Assembly (NCBI GenBank): GCA_020846135.1 | Contig: JADLEK010000041.1 | Location: 34,749-98,748, forward strand | Direction of reading: 5' to 3' | DNA: 64,000 nucleotides | Origin: Gammaproteobacteria bacterium | Lineage (GTDB): Bacteria > Pseudomonadota > Gammaproteobacteria > Competibacterales > Competibacteraceae | Shown here: positions 7,770-18,551 of the stretch, one piece after another | How the letters are laid out: each line of letters begins with the position of its first letter | How positions within the stretch are numbered: the first letter of the stretch is position 1 | Notes under the pieces: generated by a model | Databases searched by the model: none | The model's input: the letters and a program-made list of their open reading frames with translations, nothing else | What the model was told of the DNA's origin: nothing | Translations under genes and position numbers: made by a program

Positions 7770-9696
7770 CGCCACTCGCCGCTGTCCCTGGCCGCCGACC
7801 GCCGGCCCGCGATTCCACCCACAACCGATCCCGCAACCCCGACGAGCGCCGCAACCGCCGCTCCACCGCTGCCGCGAACACGTCCGGCGTTCCATAGAAC
7901 ACCGCCTCCTGCTTGGCCCGGGTCAGCGCCGTGTAGAGCAATTCACGGCTCAACACCGACGACGGTTCATTGGGCGTCACCACCAGAATCCGGTCAAACT
8001 CCGAACCCTGGCTTTTATGCACTGTCATAGCGTATACGGTCTCATGCTCCGGTAGCCGGGCCGGGGCGAAACTGCGCAACGCGCCGTCATTGCCCAGGAA
8101 ATACACCTTGACCCGGTCCGCCTCCTCCGGGTCGGGCAGGGTAATGCCGATGTCGCCATTGAACAACCGCAGGTTGTAGTCATTGCGGACGATCATCACC
8201 GGTCGGCCCAGATACCAGGTCTGGCGGTTATCGATCAGCCGCCGCTCGTGCAGCGCCTCCTCGCAGAGCCGATTCAGCTCTTCGACTCCGAACGGCCCCT
8301 TGCGCACTGCGCTGAGAACCCGGAATCGGTTAAACGCGGCAAACACGGTGGGCGGATCGGCATGGTCCCGCACCGCTTCGAGGTAAGGCGCGAATCCCGC
8401 CGCGACCGGCTCGGCCAACTGCTCCGGCAATTGCTCCGGGTCGGTCAGCGTTTGCCAGCCGATGTCCTGATAGTCGGCGTTCGCCAGCAGCGCCAGCGCC
8501 ACGTCCGGTTTGCCGGTATTAACCGCCCGCGCCAACGCGCCAATCCCGCTCACCGCGCCGAACCGGTAGCTGTGGCGCAGCAGGACAATGGCGTCGGTCA
8601 GCGGCGATGGCGTTTCCCGGCCCGGCGGCAACCCCTCGCCGGTCAGGGTCGCCAGCCGGTCGCGAAATTCCGGGGCAAACCGCCCGGCCCCGAAACAGAC
8701 CTCGCCCAGCACTGCCCCGGCCTCGACCGAAGCCAGTTGATCCTTGTCGCCGAGCAGGATCAGCCGCGCCGACAGCGGCAGTGCGGCCACGGTCTTGGCC
8801 AGCAGCGCCAGCCCGACCATCGACACTTCATCCACCACCAGCACATCCAGCGGCAAGGGATTGTCACGGTCATGGCGGAAATACACCGAATCGGGCCGGC
8901 CGCCGAGCAGGCGGTGCAAGGTCGAGGCTTCTTCAGGAATTTGCGCGGCCTGGGCCGGGGTCAGATTCAGGGTGGCCTTGGCGGCGCGGATCGACTCCTG
9001 CATCCGGGCCGCCGCCTTACCGGTAGGCGCGGCCAGCGCGATCCGCAAGGGCCGCTCGCCGCTCTGCCCGGTCAGCAACGCCAGAATCCGTAGCACCGTG
9101 CTGGTTTTGCCCGTGCCCGGACCGCCGGAAATCACGCAGACCCGCTTGAGCGCCGCGGTCGCCGCCGCGATTTTCTGCCAATCCAACCCGATCAGGCCGG
9201 GATGTCGGGGAAACAGGCTATCGAGATCAGCGCACAGTTTGGTTTCATCGACCAGTTCCGGCGCAGCGCGGGCGCGGCGTTGCAGATCGTCGGCCAGCCG
9301 TTGCTCGTATTCCCAATAGCGGTACAGATACAGCCGGCCCCGCCGGTCGAGAATCAGCGGCTGACGCTCCCGGGGCCAGCCCACCACCGGACTGGCGCGC
9401 AAGGCGCTCAGCCAGTCGCTGGTCGGTGGCGGAGTAAAGGCCGGAGTTTTACCCGCGATCGCCGCCCAGCGCCGCGCCCATTGCCGCAGATTGACGCAAA
9501 TATCGCCCTGACCGGTGGCGTGGCTGGCCAGCGCCGCCGCCAGCGCCAGTTTCGGGGAATTGCCGCCCGCCAGCCGCTCCATGAACCGGGCGAAATGCAG
9601 GTCCAGATCGGTCAATAAGCCTTGGCCATGCAGAAGCCGCAGTGGGTCGGTGACGGTAACGGTTGGCGTCATTGCCTCTACCAGCGCTTCACTCAT
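7738..9696 (-). CDS. recD: Exodeoxyribonuclease V alpha subunit (RecD helicase)
   Basis: 652 residues, usual for RecD. It is the 5'-3' superfamily 1B helicase of the RecBCD complex, which processes double-strand breaks for recombination and destroys linear foreign DNA. Visible motifs: Walker A GGPGTGKTST (about residue 190), helicase motif II around VLVVDEVSMV, LILLGDKDQL, and the C-terminal UvrD-like motif TVHKSQGSEFDRI with LLYTALTRAK. The start overlaps the recB stop by ATGA (9693-9696), so translation is coupled. The final nine residues derive from an intergenic palindromic repeat, so the C-terminus is unlike other RecDs. recC is not adjacent. Confidence 0.95.
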   Translation of the reverse strand: MSEALVEAMTPTVTVTDPLRLLHGQGLLTDLDLHFARFMERLAGGNSPKLALAAALASHATGQGDICVNLRQWARRWAAIAGKTPAFTPPPTSDWLSALRASPVVGWPRERQPLILDRRGRLYLYRYWEYEQRLADDLQRRARAAPELVDETKLCADLDSLFPRHPGLIGLDWQKIAAATAALKRVCVISGGPGTGKTSTVLRILALLTGQSGERPLRIALAAPTGKAAARMQESIRAAKATLNLTPAQAAQIPEEASTLHRLLGGRPDSVYFRHDRDNPLPLDVLVVDEVSMVGLALLAKTVAALPLSARLILLGDKDQLASVEAGAVLGEVCFGAGRFAPEFRDRLATLTGEGLPPGRETPSPLTDAIVLLRHSYRFGAVSGIGALARAVNTGKPDVALALLANADYQDIGWQTLTDPEQLPEQLAEPVAAGFAPYLEAVRDHADPPTVFAAFNRFRVLSAVRKGPFGVEELNRLCEEALHERRLIDNRQTWYLGRPVMIVRNDYNLRLFNGDIGITLPDPEEADRVKVYFLGNDGALRSFAPARLPEHETVYAMTVHKSQGSEFDRILVVTPNEPSSVLSRELLYTALTRAKQEAVFYGTPDVFAAAVERRLRRSSGLRDRLWVESRAGGRRPGTAASGAAAIPKVEAG

Positions 9697-12600
9697 ACCG
9701 CCTTCCCGGTCGCCATCAATTCATCCAGCGCCATGGCTAGCGCCGGCGCGGGCTGATCGTGGAATACCCCAAACCCGGCGCCCAGCGCCGGGTCCATGCC
9801 GCGCAGAAACAGGTAGTAAACCCCGCCAAAATGCCGGGCATAGTCGTAATCGGCCACCCGCAGCCGCAAATAGCGGTGCAGGGCCACGGTATAAATCAGG
9901 TATTGCAGCACATAGGACTCGCGGGCCATGACTTCAGCCAAGGCCTCCCGTCGATAAGCCGCTGGTTCTGCGCCCAGCCAGTTGGATTTGTAATCCACCA
10001 GATAAAACCGCCCCTCGGCTTCAAACACCAGGTCGATAAAGCCTTTCATGTAGCCACGCAGCGGACTGAAATCCAGCCGGTCGATCATGCCCTGCAACGG
10101 GCCGGCGGCGTAGCCATGCCGCTCTAGCGTTCCCCGCAACGCCTCGACCCGCAGATGCGCCAGCGGGTAATAGAACTCCAGTTCATTGATGCGCTGTTCC
10201 AACGTGACCGTCCCCAGATGCAGTCCGGCGGCATTCAGCGGCGTCGCTAACGCCCGCTCTACCCCATTCGCCACCGTCGCCGTCCAGGTTTCCGCATCCA
10301 GACCATGACCGGTCAGGGTCCGCTGCACCAGCTGCTCCAGCGGCTCCCGCTCGCCCCGGCTGAAATCTAGCCGCTCGAAAATGGCGTGCAGACAGGTTCC
10401 AGCCCGCGCCCCACGCGGAAACGTGTAAAAGTCGCGTCCGGCAGGCGCTGCGACCAGGGCGGTTTCCACCACCGGCATCACCGCGATCCGGTCGTGATCG
10501 GGCAATTCGGCCAGTTCCGCCGGCTGACCGGACGCGGCCAGCGCGGTGAAACTCCCCACCCGCCAAAATTCAAACAGCGATCCGCCGCTGAAGGTCCGCG
10601 CCGCCAACTCCGGATCAACGGTCGCGGGCGGCTGGTAACGTGAACCCTCGCCTGGCGGCAACGACGCAATGGCGACCGCTTCGCCGGCGGGGGCCAGCAC
10701 GGTTTGCAACTCTTCGCGCAGGGCTGCTCCGGTCATTTTGCTAAACCGCTCCTGGGTCGCCTGCAACCAGTCCTTGCCCGCTTCCTTGACGCTGGGGCGG
10801 TGCAGCAGCCAGGCCGGCGGCGCAGTGTCGGCCTGCTTGATCTTTCCCCAGACCAGGGTGCAACGCTGTTTGGCGCGGGTCAGGGCGACGTAGAACAGCC
10901 GCAGACTTTCGGCCATTTCCTCGCGGCGGGCGTAGTCGCGGGCTGGATCGTCCTCCTCTGCGCCGATGGTAAGAATGGTCTGGCCGGGATTTCCGGGATC
11001 GTGGTAGAGCAGCGCATCGCCCTGTTCATCGGTACGCAACCGGCCATCCCACAGGAACGGGCAAAACACGACCGGGTATTCCAGCCCCTTGCTTTTATGC
11101 ACGGTCACGATTTGCACCAGATTCTCGTCGCTTTCCAGCCGCAACTGCTGTTCCTCATCCTTGTTGGCCGGACTGGCGCGCTGGTCGCCGAGCCATTTGA
11201 GCAAGGCGATCATGCCGGGATGAGTGCGACTGGCCAGGTGCAGCAATTCGGCCAGATGCAGCAGATTGGTCAAGCGCCGCTCGCCGTCGCGGAACGCCAG
11301 CAGCCGGGCCGGAACTTCTTCCCAGATCAACCAGGCCCGGAAAAAGCGAATGAAACGGTGATCCCGCCATAACTCCCGGTAATCCTGCAATTTTTCCAGC
11401 CAGTGCGCCCAGGCCCGCTCATCCTCGCGCAGCCGGTGCAGTTCCTCGCCATTCAGGCCGAACAGGTCGGAGGCCAGCGCGGTTCGCACCCGCCCCTCGT
11501 TGCCCGGCTCGATCACCGCCGCCAGCAGCCATTCCAGTTGCCGGGCTTCATCGGTGTGAAACACGCTGTCATCGGCGTGCTGGACGCTGGGCACATTCAA
11601 CTTCAGCAACTGTTCGCGAATCAGCCGCCCCTGCCAATGGCTGCGCACCAACACCGCAATATCGCCGCCGACCAGCGCCCGCCCGCCGATCCGGGCCTGC
11701 TGCTGCGCACCGAGATTCAGCAATCGGGCAATTTCCGCTGCGGTCGCCCGCGCCGCCTGTTCACTGGCCTGACCCTTGTTGAGTGGTTCGCTGCCGCTGG
11801 TCGTCAGCAACCACAGTTGCAATGGCGGCTCGCTCCGCCCCTGAATCGTCAGCGCCTCGTGTGGCTTTCGTTCCGCCGGAATCGCATTGAGAAACGGAAT
11901 GTCGTCGACCAGAAACGGCTGATCCTTGACCTCGCCGAATACTGCATTCAGCGCGGTCAATAGCCGGGGATCAGAGCGCCAGTTCACATCGAGGGTATGG
12001 CGATGGGTCTCCGGGGTGTCGCGGCGGGCGATCAGGTAGGCGAAGATATCCGCGCCCCGAAAGCTGTAAATCGCCTGTTTCGGATCGCCGACCAGAAACA
12101 CCGGATGGGAGGTATCGGCGTAAATCCGCCGGAAAATGGCGTACTGCACCGGGTCGGTATCCTGAAACTCGTCGATCAGGGCGGCGGCGTGGCGTTGCCG
12201 CAAGGTCTCGATCAACGCCGGGCCTTGCCGCTTACTGTGCAGCGCCCGGTACAGGTTCAGCAGCAGATCGTCGTAGGACTGCACCTGCTGCTGGCGCTTG
12301 CGGATCGCCAGTTCGGCATTGCAATACTCCAGCAGCTTGACCGGCAGTTGATGGCGGTAGGCGTCCGCCAGCGCCGCGCCGGTGGTTTCCAGGGTCTCGC
12401 AGACGGCGAAAAAGGGATGCGCCGGCGTGGTTTTGCCCTTGCCGGTGGCAGCGGTCAGTTTGGTGGTAGTGAAGCGGTCGAAGTTGGCGAACCGGGCCAG
12501 TTTGGGAATCTCCGCCGCCAGATACTCATCCATATTTTCCAGCCAGGCCGGGATCGAGGTGAGCCGGTAGCGGTTGCGGTTCAGCGCCGGCGAAGTCAGC

Positions 12601-13307
12601 AGCAGTTCTTCAATCGCCGCCCGATCCTCGAGCCACAGGTCGCGGGCCTGTAGGAAAGCGGCGGCAAAGGTCTGCGCTAGCGCCGCGCCATCGCTGATTC
12701 CAGCCGGCGCGACCACCCGCAAATACGGTTTGTTCAAATGCCGCTCGATCTGGCTGCGCAGCAGTTCCGGGCTATAACCGGCATCGAGAAAGTATTGGGC
12801 GACGATGGGATCCGCCGGATACAGTTCCCGCCGCCAGAAGTCGTCGATGATTTCCTGGAGCAGATCGCCGGTATCGGCCAGCAGTTCCGTCTCGAACGAC
12901 AGGCCGCTTTCAAAGGCGTTATCGCCCAGCACCCGCTTGCAGAAACCGTGAATGGTGAAAATGGCCGCCTCGTCAAACCCGCGCACCGCATTGGTCAGGC
13001 GGCGAATCGCGATCTCCCGCTCCGGCAGCCAGTCCAGCAGGCGAACCGCCAGATCATCGTCCTCCGCTGCCCGACCCCGCAGGAAAGCGGTGCGGACTTG
13101 CAGCAGCCGCCCGCGAATCCGGTCGCGCAGTTCCTTGGTGGCGGCATTGGTGTAGGTCACCACCAGAATCCGGTTGACGGCGATGCCCAGTTCCACCACT
13201 AGCCGCACATACAGCGCGGTAATCGCGTAGGTCTTGCCGGTGCCGGCGCTGGCTTCGATCAGGTTAAAGCCGCTCAGGAGCGTGTGTAGCGGATCGAGGC
13301 GTTTCAT
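9693..13307 (-). CDS. recB: Exodeoxyribonuclease V beta subunit (RecB helicase-nuclease)
   Basis: 1204 residues, the normal RecB length. N-terminal SF1A 3'-5' helicase with Walker A EASAGTGKTYAI near residue 20, LIDEFQDTDPVQ (motif II), GDPKQAIYSFRGAD (motif III) and VTVHKSKGLEYPVVF (motif V). The C-terminal nuclease has the FIDLVFE ... YLVDYKSNWLG Asp/Asp-x-Lys site near residue 1100. The start is preceded by AGGAGCG six bases upstream of ATG. It is the first gene of a recB-recD pair; the divergent neighbour is the EAL-HDOD gene, so the recC normally found upstream is absent at this locus. Confidence 0.96.
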   Translation of the reverse strand: MKRLDPLHTLLSGFNLIEASAGTGKTYAITALYVRLVVELGIAVNRILVVTYTNAATKELRDRIRGRLLQVRTAFLRGRAAEDDDLAVRLLDWLPEREIAIRRLTNAVRGFDEAAIFTIHGFCKRVLGDNAFESGLSFETELLADTGDLLQEIIDDFWRRELYPADPIVAQYFLDAGYSPELLRSQIERHLNKPYLRVVAPAGISDGAALAQTFAAAFLQARDLWLEDRAAIEELLLTSPALNRNRYRLTSIPAWLENMDEYLAAEIPKLARFANFDRFTTTKLTAATGKGKTTPAHPFFAVCETLETTGAALADAYRHQLPVKLLEYCNAELAIRKRQQQVQSYDDLLLNLYRALHSKRQGPALIETLRQRHAAALIDEFQDTDPVQYAIFRRIYADTSHPVFLVGDPKQAIYSFRGADIFAYLIARRDTPETHRHTLDVNWRSDPRLLTALNAVFGEVKDQPFLVDDIPFLNAIPAERKPHEALTIQGRSEPPLQLWLLTTSGSEPLNKGQASEQAARATAAEIARLLNLGAQQQARIGGRALVGGDIAVLVRSHWQGRLIREQLLKLNVPSVQHADDSVFHTDEARQLEWLLAAVIEPGNEGRVRTALASDLFGLNGEELHRLREDERAWAHWLEKLQDYRELWRDHRFIRFFRAWLIWEEVPARLLAFRDGERRLTNLLHLAELLHLASRTHPGMIALLKWLGDQRASPANKDEEQQLRLESDENLVQIVTVHKSKGLEYPVVFCPFLWDGRLRTDEQGDALLYHDPGNPGQTILTIGAEEDDPARDYARREEMAESLRLFYVALTRAKQRCTLVWGKIKQADTAPPAWLLHRPSVKEAGKDWLQATQERFSKMTGAALREELQTVLAPAGEAVAIASLPPGEGSRYQPPATVDPELAARTFSGGSLFEFWRVGSFTALAASGQPAELAELPDHDRIAVMPVVETALVAAPAGRDFYTFPRGARAGTCLHAIFERLDFSRGEREPLEQLVQRTLTGHGLDAETWTATVANGVERALATPLNAAGLHLGTVTLEQRINELEFYYPLAHLRVEALRGTLERHGYAAGPLQGMIDRLDFSPLRGYMKGFIDLVFEAEGRFYLVDYKSNWLGAEPAAYRREALAEVMARESYVLQYLIYTVALHRYLRLRVADYDYARHFGGVYYLFLRGMDPALGAGFGVFHDQPAPALAMALDELMATGKAV

Positions 13308-13485
13308 TAATTCGCTCCTGCGGATTGGTTTTGAATCCGTTTGCAGTTGAAACTAGGGAGAAGGCTGGCCTTCAGTGTGACTATAATCCGGGTAGCGGTG
13401 CCGCCCTGGTTTCTCGAATGCGTTCAAGTTTTAGCATAGTCGGCGTTACCGCCATCTCCATTGCCACCCGCTCCGTGCTTCCGCC

Positions 13486-14889
13486 ATGCTCAGCCGATTG
13501 TTTACTTTTCTATTCAAGTGCCAACTTCCCCATGGTCATCCCGCCGAACAACGCGACTTTCAGGCGCTGAACGAGCTGGCCCCGGTTAAGGGTACCGGTG
13601 CCGCTATTGAACCCCTGCCGCCGGTACAACCCGGCAACCGTCCTGACGAGGCTGCTGACCGTTCAGTCATTTGTCGCGAGGCAACGCTGAACCGTGAGCA
13701 ACGTGTGGCTGGCTACGAATTCATGCTGCGCCAGGGCATCCACGATCGGGTCCGTGTCCAAAGCCGGCGCATCCACCATATTTATAATGAAGCGGTGATT
13801 AACAACCTGCTCCAGTTTTCCATCCACAAGCTGCTGGGCCACCGGCAAGCGTTTATTACGGTGCTTGATTCCTTTCTGGCCAACCCGCTGATCGATCAGT
13901 TGCCTGGCCAAGGCATGGTGCTGACGGTGCAGGCAATGGACGACGACAGGGATGGACTCGATCCGGCGGTACTCGGCAACCGGGTCGATGAGCTGAGACG
14001 ATGGGGCTTCGCCTTCGCGCTGGAGGAGTGCTTTGAAGGGCCACATTTTGCGCTGCTGGCGCCCCACGTCAATTACTTCATTGTCAAGGCTGCGCAACAC
14101 AGCCCAACCGAACTGAAGGAGATCGCCGATCGGTTAATCCAGCAACGCAATGTCGCCTTGATTGCCCGGAATCTGGAAAGCTTCGACGATTTTGAATTAT
14201 GCCGTCGGCTGGGCTTTGCCCTGTTCCAGGGGCCGTTCGTGACCAGCCACGAAGACTGGACCGACAATCTGGCGGGGCCGCAGACCCTGCGCGTCTGCGA
14301 TTTATTGAACCATCTGCGGTGTGACGCGGAAACCGCCGAACTGGCGGAAATCATCAAGCAGGACGCCATACTGTTCTACCGCCTGTTGCGCTATATCAAT
14401 TCAGCGGCTTCCGGCCTGCGCCAGAATATTATCTCGATTGAACATGCCCTGGTGCTGATGGGCCGGGAGAAGATGTACCGCTGGCTGACCCTGCTGATGT
14501 TCGGGTCCGCCCAGCTCTCGCCCCATGCCGTGGCGCTGCAGGAAACCGCTTTGACGCGGGGACGGTTGATGGAACTGGTCGGCGCGCCACTCTTCGCCGA
14601 AGCCGAACGCGATGGTCTGTTCGTGACCGGCCTGTTTTCCATGCTCGATCTGGTGCTGCAAATACCGCTGCCGGCAGCGCTTAAACCGTTGCATCTGCCG
14701 GAGGCTATCAATGCCGCGCTGTTGCGTAACGAAGGACCCTATGCGCCGTTTCTCGAACTGGCGCTGGCCTGCGAGTCGTTTGACCCGGATCGGATTGAAG
14801 CGGCCGCCGCGCATTGTGGGGTTGAACTCAGCGAGGTGAACGCCCGGCATTTTGAAACCCTGGCCTGGGTGCAGGCAATCCAGGTTTAG
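13486..14889 (+). CDS. EAL-HDOD signalling protein (YuxH-like)
   Basis: 467 residues. After an unconserved leader of about 60 residues comes an EAL-type phosphodiesterase domain lacking the catalytic signature. The place of EAL is held by YEFMLR (in REATLNREQRVAGYEFMLR), and the metal-binding residues typical of active enzymes are not evident. From about residue 265 an HDOD domain follows (LRVCDLLNHLRCD ... IIKQDAILFYRLLRYINSA ... ISIEHALVLMGREKMYRWL). Members usually act as non-enzymatic c-di-GMP or regulatory scaffolds linked to motility and surface life (family knowledge). It is a single gene, divergent from recB, with a 178-base gap that must hold both promoters. Confidence 0.85.
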   Translation: MLSRLFTFLFKCQLPHGHPAEQRDFQALNELAPVKGTGAAIEPLPPVQPGNRPDEAADRSVICREATLNREQRVAGYEFMLRQGIHDRVRVQSRRIHHIYNEAVINNLLQFSIHKLLGHRQAFITVLDSFLANPLIDQLPGQGMVLTVQAMDDDRDGLDPAVLGNRVDELRRWGFAFALEECFEGPHFALLAPHVNYFIVKAAQHSPTELKEIADRLIQQRNVALIARNLESFDDFELCRRLGFALFQGPFVTSHEDWTDNLAGPQTLRVCDLLNHLRCDAETAELAEIIKQDAILFYRLLRYINSAASGLRQNIISIEHALVLMGREKMYRWLTLLMFGSAQLSPHAVALQETALTRGRLMELVGAPLFAEAERDGLFVTGLFSMLDLVLQIPLPAALKPLHLPEAINAALLRNEGPYAPFLELALACESFDPDRIEAAAAHCGVELSEVNARHFETLAWVQAIQV

Positions 14890-14930
14890 CGCTACTCCAG
14901 TTTTCATGACCTGATTCTAAGGAGATTTCA

Positions 14931-16490
14931 ATGGCATTCATTCAGAATTATGACGATCTGCCCATGAACTGGGTGGGTGACTGGGCTGGGCGTCGCGCTG
15001 CCCTGACTCCCTGTCGGACGGCCCTTTATGACTCATTCACGAAAAAGACTTATACCTTTCAGGACATGAACGACCGGGCCTGTCGGACCGGGACTTATCT
15101 GACCGATGTGCTGGATCTGCGCAAAGGCGATGTCATCACGCTGATCTGCCGCAACCGGATTGAAGCCATTGACCTTTATCTCGCCTGCGGGAAGCTGGGG
15201 ATTATTTTAGCCCCGTTGAGCCAGCGTTTGAAAAAGCCGGAACTAGATGACTTGATAGCCCGGCTTCAGCCCCGAGTTCTGTTTTACGAAAATCAATTTG
15301 CCGAACTGGTTTCAACCTTATCAGTTCCCGCTTCAGTTCAATCCGTGATCAACATCGACGATGACCAGAACATTTTTGAAAACGTCATTCTGAAAACTGT
15401 TCCGAGAGCAGTGAACATCCCGCTGGCGATGAATGATCGGTGCCTGTACGTTCATACCGGCGGCACCACCGCAACGCCAAAAATCTGCATCGTTTCTCAT
15501 CGGCAGATGATCTGGAATGCAGTGGATATTCTCGCCACCGGCCTCACTGGGGCCTTCGCCAAGGTGCTGATCACTTTCCCGTTCTTTCATGTCGGCGGCT
15601 GGAACACCTTTACCCCGCTGTTTTATGCGGGGATCACCAGTGTTTTAATGCGCGAATTCAATCCCGGCCTGATGCTGGAATTGATTCATGAAGGGCGGGT
15701 TGAAAATTTTGGCGCGGTCGAAGCTATGCTGCAATTCCTGATCGCCCATCCCAAATTTGGCGAAACCGATTTTTCCCAATTGAAAGCGATCACAACCGCC
15801 GCCGCGCCTTGCTCAAAAGCAGTGATGCAAGTTTTCCTGGATAAAGGCATTCCCATTAGCCAGACCTATGGGATGACCGAGGCCGGCCCCTCCAATTTTG
15901 CCTATATCGCTCGCTCTGACTCGCTGGAAGAGTTGCTGACCAACTCGGCCAGCATCGGCGCTTCCATGTTTCATTGTGATGCGAAAATCGTCGATCAGGA
16001 ATCAGGGCGCGAAGTTAAATCCGGCGAAATTGGCGTACTGTGTTTGCGCAGCCCGCATAACTTTGACGGCTATCTCGATGATCCGGCGCGGACTGAAAAA
16101 GTCATCAATCAGGAGGGCTGGATTTATACCGGAGACCTGGCTGTGCAAGATCAGGACGGTTTGGTGTTCATCAAAGGTCGGGCTGATAACATGTTCATTT
16201 CCGGAGGAGAAAACATCTCTCCGGAGGAGATTGAACAAGCCTTGATGAAACATCCCGCTGTGGCTGGCGCGATTTGCGCGGGGATTCCCGATCCGAAATG
16301 GGGACAAGCCCCGGTTGCGCTGGTGATTTTTCACGCCGGTAAGAGCGCCGGCGAAGATGAACTCAAGGCGTTTTGCCGGGATTATTTAGCCGATTACAAG
16401 CTTCCCCGGCAAATCCGCCCGGTGACGGAACTGCCGCTCACCGGCGCCGGAAAACTGAACCGTCATGTGGTAGCGGCACAGTTTTCCTGA
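14931..16490 (+). CDS. Acyl-CoA synthetase-like AMP-forming ligase
   Basis: 519 residues, an adenylate-forming enzyme that activates a carboxylic acid with ATP and joins it to CoA. The phosphate-binding loop is HTGGTTATPK (about 180), motif A5 is TYGMTEAGP (about 312), motif A7/A8 is GWIYTGDLAVQDQDGLVFIKGR with SGGENISPEEIE, and the catalytic Lys is in PLTGAGKLNRHVV near the C-terminus. An excellent ribosome site (AAGGAGA) precedes the ATG. The closest classes are medium/long-chain fatty acid or aromatic acyl-CoA ligases; substrate not determinable. No pathway partner is adjacent. Confidence 0.85.
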   Translation: MAFIQNYDDLPMNWVGDWAGRRAALTPCRTALYDSFTKKTYTFQDMNDRACRTGTYLTDVLDLRKGDVITLICRNRIEAIDLYLACGKLGIILAPLSQRLKKPELDDLIARLQPRVLFYENQFAELVSTLSVPASVQSVINIDDDQNIFENVILKTVPRAVNIPLAMNDRCLYVHTGGTTATPKICIVSHRQMIWNAVDILATGLTGAFAKVLITFPFFHVGGWNTFTPLFYAGITSVLMREFNPGLMLELIHEGRVENFGAVEAMLQFLIAHPKFGETDFSQLKAITTAAAPCSKAVMQVFLDKGIPISQTYGMTEAGPSNFAYIARSDSLEELLTNSASIGASMFHCDAKIVDQESGREVKSGEIGVLCLRSPHNFDGYLDDPARTEKVINQEGWIYTGDLAVQDQDGLVFIKGRADNMFISGGENISPEEIEQALMKHPAVAGAICAGIPDPKWGQAPVALVIFHAGKSAGEDELKAFCRDYLADYKLPRQIRPVTELPLTGAGKLNRHVVAAQFS

Positions 16491-16551
16491 ATCATGACGG
16501 GCTTGGTCAAAGATTTCTGATCCAGCAGAACCAAGCCCAACCGTAAGAATT

Positions 16552-16617
16552 TTAGCCACGGAATGACACGAAATAATACAGAAAAAGAAAGAATTTTCCG
16601 TGTTGTTCTGTGGCTAA
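16552..16617. terminator. Candidate bidirectional terminator between convergent genes
   Basis: Long imperfect hairpin: TTAGCCACGGAA (16552-16563) pairs with TTCTGTGGCTAA (16606-16617, one mismatch), and an inner ACACG/CGTGT pair extends it. It lies between the convergent acyl-CoA synthetase and cysNC genes. No T-run follows, so a simple repeat is an alternative. Confidence 0.45.
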
Positions 16618-16627
16618 TCCCTAGCCT

Positions 16628-18550
16628 TTAATTCCCCCGCAGAATCCGCCGTTCGCCGAGATAGGCCAGCAACCGCTCCAGATTGGTTTCCAGCGAATTG
16701 CTTTCAGTGTCGAGCGTCAATTCCGGCTGTTCCGGCGCTTCATAGGGCGAATCGATCCCGGTGAAATCACGAATGACGCCGGCGCGGGCCTTGGCGTACA
16801 AGCCCTTGGGATCGCGCCGTTCGCAGGCTTCCAGTGAAGCGTGAACGTAAACCTCGATAAACTCCCCTTCCGGAGCCAGCGCCCGCACCAAGGCCCGGTC
16901 TGCCCGGAACGGCGAGATGAAGGCGGTGATGACGATCAATCCGGCATCGGCGAACAAGGCTGCGACTTCGCCAATCCGGCGAATGTTCTCGATCCGATCT
17001 TCCTTGGAAAAGCCCAAATCCCGGTTCAGGCCATGGCGGACGTTATCGCCATCCAGCAGATAACTGTGATAGCCGCGCTGCATGAGGCGTTGCTCCAAAG
17101 CATTCGCCAAGGTGGACTTACCCGACCCGGACAGTCCGGTCAGCCAGATCACGCAGGGTTGTTGCGCCTTCTGATTGGCGCGCTGAACTTTGGCGACCTT
17201 ATGTTCATGCCAAACCACATTATGGGCTTTGTCCACCAGAGGCTGAGTCACCGGGCCGACGATCATCCCGGCCCCGACCGTGATATTGCTGATCCGGTCG
17301 ATAATGATGAAGCCGCCAGTGCCCGGAATCTCGTGGTAGGGGTCGAAAGGAACCGCCTGATTCAGGGCGAAGCGGCAATAGCCGATTTCGTTCAATCCCA
17401 GTTCTTCAGCCCGCTGATGTTCCAGGGTATTAACATCGATCCGGTGATGAATCGTGGTCGGGGTAGCCGGAACCAGGCGGGTCGCGAGTTTCAGATCGTA
17501 CTGGCGGCCCGGCAGCAGCGGCGCATCGGCCATCCAGACGACCCGGGCGTCAAAGGTATCCGCCACTGCCGGCAATCGACCCGGATGAACCAGCAAATCG
17601 CCGCGACTGATATCGATCTCGTCGGTCAAGGTCAGGGTCACCGCTTCGCCAGCGGAGGCCTGTTCGAGATCGCCAGCGCTGGTCACGATGCTGGCCACCT
17701 GGCTGCGTCGGCCCGAAGGCAGCGCCACCACAGCATCGCCGGGCCGAACCACCCCGGCGGCGAGGGTGCCGCAGAAGCCGCGAAAATCGAGATTAGGCCG
17801 ATTGACGTACTGCACCGGGAACCGGAAATCGCGCAAATTGCGATCGGCTGCGACTTCTACAGTCTCCAGCAAGTGCAGCAAAGTAGAGCCGTGATACCAG
17901 GGCATGACTGCGGACGGCTGCACGATGTTATCGCCGCGCAATGCCGATACCGGGATGCAATGCACATCCCGCACTCCCAGTTTGGCGGCGAAATCCAGAT
18001 ACTCATCGCGGATTTGCTCAAACACCACCGGATCGTGATCGACCAGATCCATCTTGTTCACCGCGACGACCAGATGACGGATACCGAGCAGGGACACAAT
18101 AAAACTATGCCTGCGAGTCTGGACCTGCACGCCCCGGCGCGCATCGACCAGCAGGATCGCCAGTTGGGCCGTGGACGCGCCAGTCGCCATATTGCGGGTG
18201 TACTGCTCATGGCCGGGGGTGTCGGCGATGATGAATTTGCGTTTCTCGGTGGAGAAATAACGGTACGCGACATCGATAGTAATGCCCTGTTCCCGCTCAG
18301 CCTGCAACCCGTCCACCAGCAACGCCAGATCAAATTCCTCGCCGGTCGTGCCGTATCGGGTAGTGTCGCGGCGGACTGCGGCCAACTGATCCTCATGAAT
18401 CAATTGCGTGTCGTAGAGCAGGCGGCCAATCAGGGTACTCTTACCGTCATCGACGCTGCCGCAGGTGATGAAACGCAGCAGGTCCTTGTGTTCGTGAGCA
18501 TCCAGATAGGCCTGGATGTCGGATTCGATCAGAGGAGAAGCGTGAGACAT
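16628..18550 (-). CDS. cysNC: Sulfate adenylyltransferase large subunit / APS kinase fusion
   Basis: 640 residues from the ATG at 18550 ([13 protein letters not shown]); codons upstream are open but overlap cysD. The N-terminal GTPase part shows G1 [17 protein letters not shown] and NKMD and drives APS formation together with CysD. The C-terminal 190 residues are APS kinase ([43 protein letters not shown]), making PAPS. This is the NodQ-like architecture. It sits one base after the cysD stop, hence co-translated. PAPS serves sulfate assimilation or sulfotransferases; two sulfotransferase-like genes lie elsewhere in the window and no PAPS reductase is present here. Confidence 0.95.
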   Translation of the reverse strand: MSHASPLIESDIQAYLDAHEHKDLLRFITCGSVDDGKSTLIGRLLYDTQLIHEDQLAAVRRDTTRYGTTGEEFDLALLVDGLQAEREQGITIDVAYRYFSTEKRKFIIADTPGHEQYTRNMATGASTAQLAILLVDARRGVQVQTRRHSFIVSLLGIRHLVVAVNKMDLVDHDPVVFEQIRDEYLDFAAKLGVRDVHCIPVSALRGDNIVQPSAVMPWYHGSTLLHLLETVEVAADRNLRDFRFPVQYVNRPNLDFRGFCGTLAAGVVRPGDAVVALPSGRRSQVASIVTSAGDLEQASAGEAVTLTLTDEIDISRGDLLVHPGRLPAVADTFDARVVWMADAPLLPGRQYDLKLATRLVPATPTTIHHRIDVNTLEHQRAEELGLNEIGYCRFALNQAVPFDPYHEIPGTGGFIIIDRISNITVGAGMIVGPVTQPLVDKAHNVVWHEHKVAKVQRANQKAQQPCVIWLTGLSGSGKSTLANALEQRLMQRGYHSYLLDGDNVRHGLNRDLGFSKEDRIENIRRIGEVAALFADAGLIVITAFISPFRADRALVRALAPEGEFIEVYVHASLEACERRDPKGLYAKARAGVIRDFTGIDSPYEAPEQPELTLDTESNSLETNLERLLAYLGERRILRGN

Positions 18551-18551
18551 A

